From Ursus arctos (Eukaryota > Chordata > Mammalia > Carnivora > Ursidae), in assembly GCF_023065955.2 (NCBI RefSeq), contig NC_079873.1, forward strand, positions 100,788,128 to 100,852,127: 64,000 nucleotides of DNA. The letters run 5' to 3'. Below are positions 1-12,069 of the stretch, in pieces. Under the pieces are notes generated by a model that made no database searches, was not told the DNA's origin, and saw only the letters and a list, made by a program, of their open reading frames with translations. Both the position numbers and the translations under genes were made by a program. The first letter of the stretch is position 1. Each line of letters begins with the position of its first letter.

Positions 1-160
1 TGACTATGCAGGTGTCTTGTTTATATAAATGGTAATGGCTTATTGCTCTGCATTGTGTTTTTTCCCCCTTAATCTCTCCTGGAGACATTTCAGTAGTATG
101 CAGATCTACTTCATTCCCTCTGTAGTATAGTATTCTGTTTTGTATAGGACAATATATATG
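1..160 (-). mobile_element. Possible ancient L1 3'-end fragment, antisense
   Basis: The plus strand reads like the reverse complement of the 3' end of old mammalian L1s: a TTGCTCTGCATTGTG stretch, then CTCCTGGAGACATTTC, then a CTTCATTCC stretch before a TAGTATTCTG motif. It is short and diverged, has no clear boundary, and runs off the left edge. It could be unique AT-rich DNA. The call is by recalled resemblance only. Confidence 0.3.
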
Positions 161-200
161 GATGTTCTATCTTAAAAAAAAAAAAGAAGAAGAAGACAGA

Positions 201-712
201 GTAACAGAAAGTAATCAAGCTAACCAAATAAGAGAAAAAAAAATTAAGCAAAACGAGAATGGACTTAGGGAACTTGGTGACTGCATCAAGCATAACAATA
301 TTTGCACGATAAAGATGCCAGAGGAAAAGAGAGAGAAAAGGAGGCAGAACATTTATTTGAAGAATTAATAGCTGGAAAATTACCTAATCTGGGGAAAGAA
401 ACAGATATACAAATCCAGATGACACAGAGATCTCCCACAAAATCAACCAAACCAGGTGACACCAAGACACATAGTAATCAAAATGGCAAAAAGTAGTGAT
501 AAAGAAAAAAAAATCAAACAGAAAAGAAGGCAATCACATACAAAGGAAACCCTAATGAGGCTATCAGCAGATTTTTCAACAGAAACTTTGCAAGTCAGAA
601 GGGAGTGACATGATATATTCAAAGTGCAGAAAGGGAAAAATCTGCAGCCAAGAATATTCTATCCAGCAAAGCTAACATTCAGAATAGAAGGATAAAGAGT
701 TTGTAAGACAAA
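201..712 (+). pseudogene. L1 ORF1 remnant (RNA-binding protein, C-terminal part)
   Basis: ORF1p is the trimeric RNA-binding chaperone of the L1 particle. This piece retains the RRM and C-terminal domain in broken frames. A PEEKREKRRQNIYLKN-like stretch, a LPNLGKETDIQIQMTQRSP-like stretch (about 370-440) and a later QPRIFYPAKLTFRIEG-like stretch (about 640-695) follow the usual order of mammalian ORF1p. The coiled-coil N-terminus is missing. Frameshifts lie near 302-370 and after 496, so no protein can be made. It is followed by the spacer and the ORF2 remnant, as in every L1. Confidence 0.75.
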
Positions 713-2002
713 CAAAAACTAAAGGAGTTCATGACCACTAAACTTGCCCTGTAATAAATATTAAAGTGGACTCTGAGTGGAAAACAAAGACCATAGTGAG
801 TATGAAAAGATGGAAACACAAAAGCAGTAAAAATAAGTGTTTCTGTAAAACATAAGTCAAAGGATTCACAAAATAAAAGGATATAAAAAATGACAACATA
901 TATCTAAAAGGTAGTGGGGAGAGGTGTAAGAAATAGGTTAGAATTTAAGCAATCAACTTAACATAGACTGCTATATACAGAATGTTATATACAAACTTAA
1001 AATGGTAACCACAAATCAAAAGAACACTAACAGATATACAAATAATGAGAAAGGAATCCAAGTATACCACTAAATAAAAACAGAAAACCATGAAAGAGAG
1101 GAAGGGAAAAAAGTATCAGAGAGAAACTACACACACAACCACAAAATAAGTAACAAAATGTCAATAAGTACATATTTATCAATAATTACTTTGAATGTAA
1201 ATGGACTAAATACTACAATCAAAAGACATAGGGTGACAGAGTGTACCAAAAAACAAGACCCACTTATATGCTGCTTATAAGAGACTCATTTCAGACTTAA
1301 AGACACCTGCAGATTGAAAGGGAGGGGATGGAGAAACATTTATCATGCAAATGGGTGTCAGAAAAAATCTGGAGTAGCAATACTTGAACCAGCCAAAATA
1401 GACATTAAAACAAAGACTGTGACAAAAGACAAAGAAGGACAACCTATAATAACAAAGGGAACAGTCCAACAAGAAGACATATTAATTGTAAATGTTTATG
1501 CACCCAACATGGGAGCACCCAAATACATAACATAATACAAGCATAATACATAAACAAATACATAACATAATACAAACATAAAGGAACTAATTAATTGTGA
1601 TAGAATAATAGTAGGTAACTTTAACACCCCACTCACATCAATGGACACATCATCCAAATGTAAAGTCAATAAGGAAGCAATGGCTTTGAATAACACACTG
1701 GACCAGTTGGATTTAACAGACATGTTCAGGATAATCCATCCTAAAACAGAATATACATTCTTTTCAAGCGCACATGGCATCTTCTCCAGAATAGATCACA
1801 TATTAGGCCACAAAACAATACTCAACAAATTCAGAAAACTGAAGTCATACCATGCACCTTTTCTGACTAAAACACTATGAAACTTGAAGTCAACCACAAA
1901 AAAAATCTGGAAAGACTGCAAATACATGGAAGATAATAACATGCTACTAAACAATGAATGGGTCAACTAAGAAACCAAAGAAGAAATCAGAGTACATGGA
2001 GA

Positions 2003-2003
<1 letters not shown>

Positions 2004-2035
<32 letters not shown>

Positions 2036-2083
2036 AAGAAAGAAAGAAAGAAAAGAAAGAAAGAAAAAAAAAGAAAGAAAGAA
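2004..2083 (+). repeat. A30 run plus (AAAG)n expansion inside L1 ORF2
   Basis: About 30 consecutive A residues are followed by GAAAG repeats. Flanking text is continuous L1 ORF2 (ACATGGAGAC before, ACACAATGGTC after), where L1s normally have a short A-rich segment. It therefore looks like in-place slippage expansion rather than an insertion tail. No duplication flanks it. Confidence 0.8.
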
Positions 2084-3292
2084 CAAAGAAAACACAATGG
2101 TCAAAAATATTTTTGATGTAACAAAATCGGTTATAAGAGGGAAATTTATGGCAATACAGGCCTACCTCAAGACACAAGAAGTCTCAGTCTAATTTTATAC
2201 CTAAAGAAGTTATAAAAATAACAAGCAAAACACAAGACCAGCAGAAGGAAGGAAATAATAAAGATTAGAGTAGAAATAAATGATACAGAAGCTTTAAAAA
2301 ACACTCAAAAAAACAAAACCAACCTAAGAGACAAACAAAGACATTGAACAGATCAATGAAACCAGGCATTGGTTCTTTGAAAAGATAAACAAAGTTGATA
2401 ATCTGCTAGCCAGCCTCATCAAACAAAAGAGAAAGAACTCAAATACACAAAATCATAAATTAAAGAGAAGAAATAACAACCAACATCACAGAAATACAAG
2501 TAATTATACGAGAATGCAATGAAAAACTATACTCCAACAAATTAGACTACTTAGAAGAAATGGATAAATTCCTAGAAACTTAACTTACCAAACTAAAGCA
2601 GGAGGAAATAGAAAATTTTAACAGACTGATTACCAGCAAGGAGATTGAATCAGTAACCAAAAAACTCCCAAGGAAAAAGTCCAGGACCATACGGCTTCAC
2701 AGGCGAATTCTACAAAACATTTAAAGAAGTTATTCTTCTCAAACTATCCCAAAAAAATAGAAAGAGGCAAAAAAAAAAAAGTAAAAAGAAATAGAAGTTG
2801 GAAAACTTCCAAATTTATTCTATGAGGCCAGTATCATCCTGATATCCAAACCAGATGCCAGATAAAGACACCACAGTAAACGAGAACTACAGGCCATTTC
2901 CTCTGATGAATATAGATGAAAAATCATCATTAAATACTAGAAACTGAATCCAACAATACACTTAAAAAAATCATTCATCATGATCAAGTAGGATTTATTC
3001 TGAGGTTGAAAGGGTGATTCAATAATTGCAAATCAATCAATGTGATATGTCACATCAATAAGAGAAAGGATAAAAAACATATAATCATTTCGATAAATGC
3101 AGAAAAACATTTGACAAAGTACAACATCCATTCATGATAAAAGCCCTCAACAAAGTAGTTTTAGAGGGAACTTATCTCAACATAATAAAGGCCATATATG
3201 AAAAACCCACAGGGAGCATCGTACTCAATTGGGGAAAAACAGAGCTTTCCCTCTAAAATCAGGAACAAGATAAGGATGTCCACTCTCACCAC

Positions 3293-3486
3293 TTTTTTTT
3301 TAAGATTTTATTTATTTGACGGAGAGAGAGACAGCCAGTGAGAGAGGGAACACAAGCAGGGGGCGTGGGAGAGGAAGAAGCAGGCTCCCAGCAGAGGAGC
3401 CTGCCGTGGGGCTCGATCCAAGAATGCCGGGATCACACCCTGAACCGAAGGCAGACGCCTGATGACTGAGCCACCCAGGCACCCCG
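3293..3486 (-). mobile_element. SINEC (tRNA-derived carnivore SINE), minus strand
   Basis: Poly-T and TTTATTTATTT at the left and the reverse complement of GGGGTGCCTGGGTGGCTCAG at the right give a minus-strand SINE. It is flanked by an 11-bp TSD with one mismatch: ACTCTCACCAC at 3282-3292 and ACTCTTACCAC at 3487-3497. It interrupts the RT region of L1 ORF2. Its core (GTGATCCCGGCATTCTTGGATCGAGC on the SINE strand, given here as a description of the variant) belongs to the CGGC-type subgroup seen at 23081 and 28774. Confidence 0.92.
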
Positions 3487-3931
3487 ACTCTTACCACTTC
3501 TATTCAACATAATAGCAATCAGAAAACAGAAAGAAATAAAAGGAATCCAAATCAGCAAAAAAGTCAAACCTTCACTATTTGTAGATGAAATGATACTATA
3601 TTTAGAAAACCCAAAAGACTCCACCACCAAGAAACTACTAGAACTGATAGATGAATTCAGTAAAGTCACAGGTTACAAAATTAATGTGCAGAAATCTGTC
3701 ACATTTCTATACACTAATAATGAAGCAGAAAGAAAAAGAAAACAATCCCATTTACAATCCCACCAAACACCATAACATACCTAGGAATAAACTTGACCAA
3801 AGAGGTAAAAGACCTGTACTCTGAAAACTATAAAACATGGATGAAAGAAAATGAAGATGACACAAAGAAATGGAAAGACATTCCATGGTCATGGATTGGA
3901 ATTATAAATATTGTTAAAATATCTATACTAC

Positions 3932-4123
3932 TTAGGGTGCTTGTTTGGCTCAGTCAGCTAAGTGTCTGTCTTCAGCTTGGGTCATGATCCCAGAGTCCTG
4001 GGAACAAGTCCTGCACTGGGCTCCCTGCTTGTCAGGAAGTCTGTTTCTTCCTCTTCTTCTGCCCCTCCCCCCTCCTTCTCTCTCCCTCTCTCTTGAATAA
4101 ATAAATAAAATCTTTAAAAAATG
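3932..4123 (+). mobile_element. SINEC, plus strand, in L1 ORF2
   Basis: The diverged tRNA-like head GGGTGCTTGTTTGGCTCAGTC is followed by a CT-rich middle and the tail AATAAATAAATAAAATC. The TSD TCTATACTAC is at 3922-3931 and 4124-4133 (exact, 10 bp). It carries the older CAGAGTCCTGGGA-type core. Confidence 0.92.
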
Positions 4124-4361
4124 TCTATACTACCAAAACAATCTACACACTTAATGCAATTACTATCAAAATACCAACAGCATTTTTCACAGAACCAGAA
4201 TAAAAATCCTAAAATTTGTATGGAACTACAAAAGACCCTGAATAGTCAGAGCAATTTTGAAAAATAAAAACAAAACTGGAGTTATCATAATTCCAGACTT
4301 CAAGTCATATTGAAAGCTGTAGTATTCAGAGTATGGCACTGGCATAAAAGTAGACACATAG

Positions 4362-4502
4362 GGAAGCCTGATTGGCTCAGCCAGTTAACCATCTGCCTTC
4401 AGCTCTAGTCATGATCTTAACGTCCTGGGATTGTGCCCCACATTAGTATCCCTGCTCAATGGTGGGTGTGCTTCTCTCTCTCCCTCTGCCCCTCCCCCTG
4501 CT

Positions 4503-4543
<41 letters not shown>

Positions 4544-4565
4544 AAATAAATAAAATCTTTTTTTT
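4362..4565 (+). mobile_element. SINEC, plus strand, with internal (CT)n
   Basis: The head GGAAGCCTGATTGGCTCAGCC, a (CT)n run at about 4506-4540, and the AATAAATAAAATC tail identify the element. The 15-bp TSD has one mismatch: AAAGTAGACACATAG at 4347-4361 and AAAGTAGGCACATAG at 4566-4580. It sits in the ORF2 text of the old L1. Confidence 0.92.
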
Positions 4566-5247
4566 AAAGTAGGCACATAGATCAATGGGACAGAATAGAA
4601 AACCAAAATAAAACTAAAATCATATGCTCAATCTCTGACAAAGCAGGAAGGAATATGCAATGGGAAAAAGACAGTCTCTTCAACAAATGGTGTTGAGAAA
4701 ACTGGTCAGCTACATGAAGGAGAATTAAACTGGACCACTTTCTTACACAACACAAGAAAATAAACTCAAAATGCATTAAAGACCTAAATGTGAGACCTGA
4801 AACCATAAAAATGGTAGAAAAGAGCATAGGTAGTAATGTCTCTGACATCAGCCATAGCAACATTTTTCTGGATTTGTCTCCTGAGATGAGGGAAATGACA
4901 GCAAAATTAAACTATTAGGACCACATCAAAATAAAAAGCTACACATCAAAGGAAATGAGCAATAAAGCTGAAAGGCAACCTACTGAATGAGAGAAGATAT
5001 TTGCAAATGACATGTCTGATAAAGTGTTAGTATCCAAAATATATAAAAACTTGTACAACTCAACATCCAAAAAGCAAATAATTCAATTAAAAGTGGGCAG
5101 AAGACATGAATAGACACTTCTCCAAGGAAGACATACAGATGGCCAATAGGCACCTTAAAATATACTCAATATCATTAGTCATCAGGGAAATGCGAATCAA
5201 AGCTACGAGATATCACCTCACACCTGTCGGAATGGCTAAAATCAAGA

Positions 5248-5571
5248 GAAAGACAACAATCATATGATTTCTCTCATCTATGGAACATAAGAACTAGGTT
5301 GATCGGTAGGGGAAGAAAGGGATAAAGAAAGGGGGGGTAATCAGAAGGGGGAATGAAACACGAGAGACTATGGACTATGAGAAACAAACTGAGGGCCTCA
5401 GAGGGGAGGGGGTGGGGGAATGGGATAGGTTGGTGATGGGTAGTAAGGAGGGCACGTATTGCATGGTGCACTGGGTGTTATACGCAACTAATGAATCATC
5501 GAACTTTACGTTGGAAACCGGGGATGTACTGTATGGTGACTAACATAATATAATAAAAAAATCATTAAAAA
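5248..5571 (+). mobile_element. Short 3'-end-only L1 insertion
   Basis: The sequence begins in the last codons of ORF2 (GAGAAAGACAAC..ATGATTTCTCTCATC, ending at the TAA of GGAACATAAG). It runs through the whole young carnivore L1 3'UTR (GGTGATGGGTAGTAAGG, then CACTGGGTGTTATACGC) to the canonical end GGTGACTAACATAATATAATAAAA. An adjacent L1 fragment starts at once at 5572. A TSD is not clear. Confidence 0.8.
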
Positions 5572-6925
5572 AAATACCATTGGCATTTTTCACAGAGCTA
5601 GAACAAACAATCCTAAAATTTGTGTGGAACCAGAAAAGACCCTGAATTGCCAGGGGAATGTTGAAAACAAAAACCAAAGCTGGTGGCATCACAATATCTG
5701 ACTTCAAGCTATATTACAAAGCTGTGATCATCAAGACAGACACATACATCAATGGAACAGAATAGGGAGCCCAGAAATGGACCCTCAACTCTATGGCAAA
5801 CTAACCTTGGACAAAGCAGGAAAGAATATCCAATGGAACAAAGACAGTCTCTTCCATAAATGGTGCTGGGCAAATTGGACAGTCACATGCAGAAGAATGA
5901 AACTGGACCATTCTCTTACACCATACACAAAGATAAACTCAAAAATAGATGAAAGACCTCAATGTGAGACAGGAATCCATCACAATCCTAGAGGAGAACA
6001 CAGGAAGCAACCTCTTCAAGCTTAGACAAAGCAACTTTTTGCAAGACACATCCCTAAAGGCAAGGGAAACAAAAGCAAAAATGAACTACTGGGACTTCAT
6101 CAAGAGAAAAAGCTTCTGCACAGCAAGAGAAACAGTCAAGAAAACTGAAAGGCAACCTATATAAAGGGAGAAAATATGTAAATGACATAACAGATAAAAG
6201 GCTGGTATCCCAGATCTATAAAGAGCTAATCAAACTCAACACCCAGAAAACAATCAGTCTTGTCAAGAAATGGGCAGATGGCATAAACAGATATTTCTCC
6301 AAAGATGACATGCAAATGGCCCCCAGACACATGAGGAAATGCTCCATATCACTTGTTATCAGGAAAATACAAATCAAAACCACAATGAGAAACCACCTCA
6401 TACCAGTTAGAATGGCTAAAATCAACAGCAAACACCAATGTGAGTGAGGATGTGGAGAAAGGGGAACCCTTACACTTTTGGTGGGAATGTGGTCTGGTAA
6501 ACCACTCTGAAAAACAGTATGGAGGGTCTTCAGGAAGTTAAAAATAGAGCTATCTTCCAACCCAGCAATTGCGCTATTAGGTATTTACTCCGAAGATACA
6601 AATGCAATGATCTGAAGGGGCACAAGCACCCCAATGTTTATAGCAGCAATGTCCACAATAGCCAAACTATGGAAAGAGCCCATATGTCTAGGACAGATGA
6701 AAGGGTAAAGAAAATGTTGTGTGTGTGTATATACACACACAATAAAATATTATTCAGCCATCAGAAAGGGATAGACTGGTGATGGGTAGTAAGGAGGGCA
6801 CGTATTGCATGGTGCACTGGGTGTTATACGCAACTAATGAATCATCGAACTTTATATCAGAAACCAGGGATGTACTGTACGGTGACTAACATAATATAAT
6901 AAAAAAAACATTAAAATAAAAAAAA
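5572..6925 (+). mobile_element. Truncated L1 with internal deletion, ORF2 C-terminal half plus 3' end
   Basis: The text is ORF2 C-terminal domain from AAAATACCATTGGC to about 6770. It then jumps inside the 3'UTR at GGATAGACTGGTGATGGG, skipping the end of ORF2 and the proximal 3'UTR, and finishes at GGTGACTAACATAATATAATAAAAAAA. Together with 5248-5571 this places two complete L1 3' ends in direct orientation 1.35 kb apart. The reading frame has several breaks (near 6025, 6164 and 6216). Confidence 0.8.
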
Positions 6926-7104
6926 CAAAAGAAACAATAGGTGTTGGTGAGTATGTGGGAAAAAAAGAACATTTGTGCACTTTTGGAGGAATGCAAATTG
7001 GTGTTTACCACTGTGGAAAACATTATGGAGATTCCTTGAAAAGTTAAAAACAGAACTACCTTACAATCCAGTAATAGCGGGGATAAGCATCCCTGTTGAG
7101 ATAG

Positions 7105-8033
7105 TTTTTCTTGTGTATTTCCTTAAAATTATAGATCAATTTTTAAAAGATTGCCCTCCCTTCTAAAAGCACTATTTATCCATGGTTTACAGACCTTCTT
7201 TCAGACACTTTATTGACATGTTGTATTTTTTCCCCAATAAATACCTTGTTTAGAGTTAAATCATTTTCTGGGTGTCATTGGCTAGCATAGGGTTTTTGAT
7301 ATACCATTAATTACCAAAAAGGTAATGTAGATATAAAATCGGAAATACTTGTCATTTTTTTCCTCCTGTTTTCCAGTTCCTGTCAACATTGCTATAGTAC
7401 TAGCAGTCAGTTAGTTTTAGTTTTCATCTTTCAGTTTTCCCCAGCACTAGCCATGGAACTATCTTAATGGTTACTTGCAATAATCTGATCTTACTCTTTG
7501 GCAGTCAAAGGATCATGCTTCTGTGCTCCCTCATAGCCTGTGCCAGGCCCTTAGCTTATCCAAGCACCTGTTAAGACACATTTCCCTCAGTGATATGAAC
7601 ACCTGTAAACTCATACTCCTTCCTTGGTTATTATAAGTGCCAAAACTTCAGATCCCTTCATTTAAGCTCCTAAGTTCTAATAGCATCACCTTTTAAAAAA
7701 TTTATTCTTTCTATTTATATAAGTGGTAATTGTTTCTTATGGTTATTAATTTTGGGATTTTGGGGTTATCTTAGTATCCCTTTATTGCTTTCCAACACCT
7801 GGGCAAACAGTTCCCTCTGTTAATCCCTGTATATTTGAAACACCATCCTTATTTTCCCAACTGGATCTTTAGTGATACAAAATATAAGTTTGCATAAACC
7901 AAAAAGAAATAGATAGTTATAAAATTTAAGTTATTCTTACATGCCATTCAATGTAAAAAACAATAGCCAAAGATCAAAGAAAATGTATAATTAAATTAAC
8001 CTCTATTGGAAAAAAATGTATGTGTGCAAACTT

Positions 8034-8035
<2 letters not shown>
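7105..8035. other. No gene or recognised repeat
   Basis: AT-rich DNA after the end of the old L1. A stretch at about 7440-7850 (containing CAGTCAAAGGATCATGC and GTTCCCTCTGTTAATCCC) has the texture of an ancient interspersed repeat, but I cannot name it. No open frame of note is present. Confidence 0.5.
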
Positions 8036-8077
<42 letters not shown>

Positions 8078-8120
8078 GAGAGAGACATACATTGAGAGAA
8101 AAAGAGAGATACATACATAT
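8036..8120. repeat. (GA)n microsatellite
   Basis: A TATATAGAGAGAGA run, largely pure GA to about 8090, becomes an interrupted GAGAAAAAGAGAG/ACATACAT mixture. It is not linked to a SINE tail. Confidence 0.9.
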
Positions 8121-9820
8121 TTGTGGCAATAAATTGACATTGGCAAACATGCAGAATTAGAGATTCTTACATGCAATCATTTTATATGATCTTATACATA
8201 TGAATGTATAACAGCATTTATAATTATCCAAATAGCTTGGTCTTTAATCCATATCATTTCATAGAGCTAGTGCAGTGGTATATATGTGAAACATATGTGA
8301 GATGAATATAATTGTTAGAAGATAATCATTTGTACAGACATTATGTACACTTGGAACTGCTTTGTATCAGTGAACACCTGAGATCTTTATGACTTAATAA
8401 TCACCAATATTGCATTATTACATAAACAATCATCTCATTAGAGTGTTTGACAGACTTGGGGAACATGACCTACACTGTTTACTTGTTTCAGCTGTTTTCT
8501 TCCTTGAGTATTTTGCTGTCAACATTTCATTAATCTTTGTCTACTTTTTAGCTCAGCAGAGACAAATAACAATTGCTTCATTCCATCATGAAGAAGAAAA
8601 ACAGTAAAGGAAATCATCAAGTTTATGTTTTAGAGTGTAAAATTTTAGGTTGGGAAACAAAGTCAATATTTGTTTCTTCCATCCAAACAACACCTTACTA
8701 AGTGGTATGATATTTATTTTCTATATCTTCTTAATGTAAATATAGCACTACTCTGAGATTTATGGCCACTCATAGATCTTCAAGTGAGAAATAGGAACTA
8801 CTTGCTGCTTCTCTTGAGTATATAATTTAAATGGATTTCAATGAGGAAATTTTCTCAATAATTTTCAAAGGACTATTCGAATAGTTTCTGATAAACAATG
8901 CAGCACATATATGTAAACACTATTACTATAAAGACATTTTCAAAATTACCCTTTCATTCTGCATGCTTGTGTATTTGCTGTTGATCATTTTGTTTGAAAA
9001 TACTGTATGAATATCATTATAGATGTTTGAAAAATATATGCAGGCATGCTAAACAAGTAATCAAGGTAAATTCTATAAGAACATACATCATTTTTGCAAG
9101 TATGCATTTTTCAAAAACCATTTATAAAGCATTAGCAGTTTAAAGAAACTCTTTGAACACTAACATAACATTGATGCTACATATATGTATGGGAATACTT
9201 CCGCTTTAGAGTGATAAAATTAACTGTTGCCCTAAAAAAGCAGTTTCTATTCAGCTTATGTATGTTTAAACACTGAGAATATTTATGATTGTGACAATTA
9301 TATTTCCTAGAAATATACAGCAGGTGACAGACAAAATTATTTATTTATTGCATACTACATATGATTTTCTTTCTCTTTTAGTGCTTTCTGTGTGTGTCTG
9401 ATGATAGATGTATGGAATATATTATGATATATGATTAACCATTTTTAAGCAACTAATTTTGTTTAATCAAAATACATGGGAAGAAGGAATTGCACAGCAA
9501 TTACTTGTTCCTTGAGAAAGGGAAGACATTAAAATCTAGGCACCAATGAAATAATTTTTTAAATGTTAAGAAAAATAGAATATACACTTAATGTTCTGAC
9601 ATTCCATTAAGTGATAAAAATTCAATAATATAGGAGTAATAAAAAAAATAAAGGGTGAGCATATTAGGTCTCATTTTTGAATTACTCAAGCCCTAATCCC
9701 CAGGAAACACAAATTGCCCTTCATCCTGCAAACATACACAAGTCCACTGATAGTAGTTTTCTAGCAAAGGTCTTCAATATGGTAATTTAGGTTAATCTGC
9801 TGATCTTAAAATTATACAGA
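8121..9820. other. Anonymous AT-rich DNA
   Basis: Low-GC sequence without SINE, L1 or gene signatures that I can recognise. The short open frame at 8410-8607 has no protein-like similarity that I know and lies among many stops. Confidence 0.5.
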
Positions 9821-9857
9821 AATTATATATATCTATATCTATATATATCTATCTATC
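9821..9857. repeat. (AT)n/(ATCT)n microsatellite
   Basis: A mixed AT and ATCT repeat immediately before the ancient L1 5' region. Confidence 0.85.
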
Positions 9858-12063
9858 TCCAACCTATATGATAGGTGTCTCCAACAAGCTGTGGTTCTGA
9901 ACCTGAAGATATAAGACAAAAAAAGAATTGAGCATATTTCTCACCCCTCTATCTTCCATTGAATGTTCAGCCTCTAAAGCTGGGGTTTCACTAAAAGAGA
10001 ATTTCATCATTGACTCCACACCTAACTCTAGATCCTTGACACGGGGATTTTGCCTGGTGTAAAAGTAGAGAACCTGAGAAAGCTGGTTGTAATGAGCCTG
10101 TTTGAGGTCAGAAAACATCTCAAACACTGATACTGGAAACCATTCATTCGAAGGTACCAGAATTTAGTTTGTTGGCCTCAGCATTATTGAAAACAGTAGA
10201 GCAATCAACAGGCAATTAGTGGAGCTTAACAGCTGAGTGTGTTTAGAAGCAGAGACAGTCAAAATGAGCCCTGACCAAATCACTTATCCCAGGATGATTG
10301 CATGCATATAAAAGGCTATGCCCCTCTGAGGAACAACATCAGAGGCTTAACACTGCAGAGAAACAATAGCCTTTACAAAAATTAACCACCAAGACACTAA
10401 GTAAAATTTTAAAACAAATAACAATAACAAGCACAGAGGTGTTCAAGAACCAGTCCCCAGAGTTACTACAATATATCATGTAAAATGCCCAGTTTCAAAA
10501 AACAAACAAAAAGACATGGGAATAACTATAAAAGTATGACACATGGATGGGAACAAAAATAACAGGCAATAGAAACTAACTTTGCAGGGTTCCAGAGTTT
10601 GCATATAGAAAAAAAAATTTCAAAGCACCTCTTACAAATATACTCAGAGAGCTAAAGGAAATAATGATTAACAATGTACAGAAAGATATGATGACAATGT
10701 TATGTCAAATAGAGTATATCAATAAAGCTTTAGAAATTATCTTTTAAAGGATCATATGAAAATTCCAGGGGGTGAAAATTATAATAACTGTAATAAAAAA
10801 AATCACTACAGGGACCCAATGGTATATTTGGACTAGCAGAAAAAGATTTATCAAACTTGACTTTAGACCAGTAGAGATTATACAATTTGAGGAACAGAAT
10901 GATGAGGGAATAGAAGGCTGGCTGAAGACAAAGCAGAAGCTGACACCTTGCAACCCCCCTCCATGTATGCAACATTCCTCGGCTGCCCTAAAACTAAGGA
11001 AAGGACCTGCCGCTCATTGATAAGGACACAGTGATAGTGTAAACAGCCTTGGCTTGACAATAGTGGGGCCTCCGGTGTCCTGCAAGTCTTCTTTGACATA
11101 TGAAAGTGCTTTCTCAGCCTCCCTTTTTCCTCACCTCCCCCAACCCCATGGTATATAATCAGCCACCTCTTACAACCCAGGGCAGCAGCTCCTTCTGCCC
11201 ACGGGGTCCTGTCCCTGTGCTTTAATAAACCACCAATTTTGCACCAAAGATGCCTCAAGAATTCTTTCTTGGTCGTCGGCTCCAGACTCCACCCCACTGA
11301 ACCTCACCTATATTCTATGACTTCATCACAGAATAAAAATAATAAAGAAAAATGAGCAAAATGTCATAGAAATGTGGGGCACCATTAAATGCACCAACAC
11401 ATGCCTAATGGGAATACTAGGAGAAGAGAGAGAAAGGGGCTGAAAATACAGTTGAAGAAATAGTGGCTGAAATCTTCCAAATATATTGAAAAACAAGAAT
11501 ATATACATCTAGTAAACTCCACAAACTTCAAGCATAAGATATAAAACCAGAAACATCATACTGAAATTCTGGAAACCAAGGACAAAATCCTGAAAACAGC
11601 AAAAGAAAAATGACTTATTTCTTACCAGGGAACTTAAATAAGATTAATAGCTGACATCTCATTAGAAACATTGGAGAACATAAGATAGTGAGATAAAATA
11701 TTTCAATTTCTCAAAGCAATCACTGTGAATCAAGGATCTAATATCCAACAAATCTTTCAAAAATGGAGGTGAAATAAAAAACATTTTCATATAAACAAAC
11801 ACTGAAAATTTGTTATTAGCTGACCTGTTTTACAAGGAATACTAAGGATTTTTCAAGCTGAGAGCAAGTGATCTCAGACCTGCATGAAAACAAAGAGCAC
11901 CAATATATGTAATTATACAAGATGTGTAATTTCATACATTGTCATTTCTTCTATTATCATTTTAAAAATCATTTGTGTAAAACAATTCACCTATAACGTA
12001 TTTTAGGGTACATAACATATAGAGATGTAATTACTTCAACAATAACAACACATAAAAATTGAA
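9858..12063 (+). mobile_element. Ancient L1 (L1M-type) 5'UTR and ORF1 region, interrupted by a solo LTR
   Basis: 9858-10440 matches the old mammalian L1 5'UTR as I remember it, with landmarks AATTTAGTTTGTTGGCCTCAGC and GAGCCCTGACCAAATCAC in the usual order. 10440-10899 and 11334-11860 read as the broken ORF1: a coiled-coil region, then an ATGCCTAATGGGAATAC landmark (RRM entry), then GACATCTCATTAGAAAC. 11860-12063 is inter-ORF spacer. The element lacks ORF2 and gives way to the next L1 at 12064. The interruption by an LTR with TSD shows it predates that retroviral insertion. Confidence 0.75.
10900..11328 (+). mobile_element. Solo LTR of an endogenous retrovirus (class I / gammaretrovirus-like)
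   Basis: A 429-bp block starting TG (10900) and ending CA (11328) is flanked by the exact 5-bp duplication CAGAA at 10895-10899 and 11329-11333, inside ancient L1 ORF1. A TATA-like TATATAA lies at 11152-11158. The polyadenylation signal AATAAA is at 11224-11229, within TGCTTTAATAAACCACC, followed by the GAATTCTTTCTTGGTCGTCGG sequence common in gammaretroviral R/U5 regions. No internal retroviral sequence or second LTR is adjacent, so it is a recombined solo LTR. Transcriptional polarity is plus. Confidence 0.88.
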
Positions 12064-12069
12064 TAGGAG

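Larger units (their letters stand above)
165..7104 (+). mobile_element. Old carnivore LINE-1, ORF1 C-terminus to ORF2 C-terminus, heavily interrupted
   Basis: A 5'-truncated L1 on the plus strand. It starts in ORF1, crosses the inter-ORF spacer (about 700-1150) and runs through ORF2. It is split by three SINEs (3293-3486, 3932-4123, 4362-4565), by an A/AAAG expansion (2004-2083) and by younger L1 pieces at 5248-6925. After these the ORF2 text resumes (about 6926-7104), with GTGTTGGTGAGTATGTGGG continuing the reading interrupted after GAATGGCTAAAATCAA near 5245. All reading frames are broken many times. Insertion order shows this is one of the older L1s here. Confidence 0.85.
1155..7104 (+). 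pseudogene. L1 ORF2 remnant (endonuclease / reverse transcriptase)
   Basis: ORF2p cuts target DNA and reverse-transcribes L1 RNA. The endonuclease start is recognisable at about 1175-1320 (TLNVNGLNTTIK, then an ETHF motif after an in-frame stop). INVNVYAPNMGAP-like residues follow at about 1480-1520, and a GDFNTPL-like segment and FSRIDHILGHKT at about 1780-1815. Reverse-transcriptase text lies at 2540-4130, with the C-terminal domain to about 5245 and again at 6926-7104. The frame is broken by stops, frameshifts, three SINEs, an A-rich expansion and nested L1s, so it is dead. Confidence 0.8.

Noticed and set aside
10878..11297. 139-codon minus-strand open frame
   Set aside because: Antisense to the solo LTR and partly to ancient L1; no retroviral protein motif.
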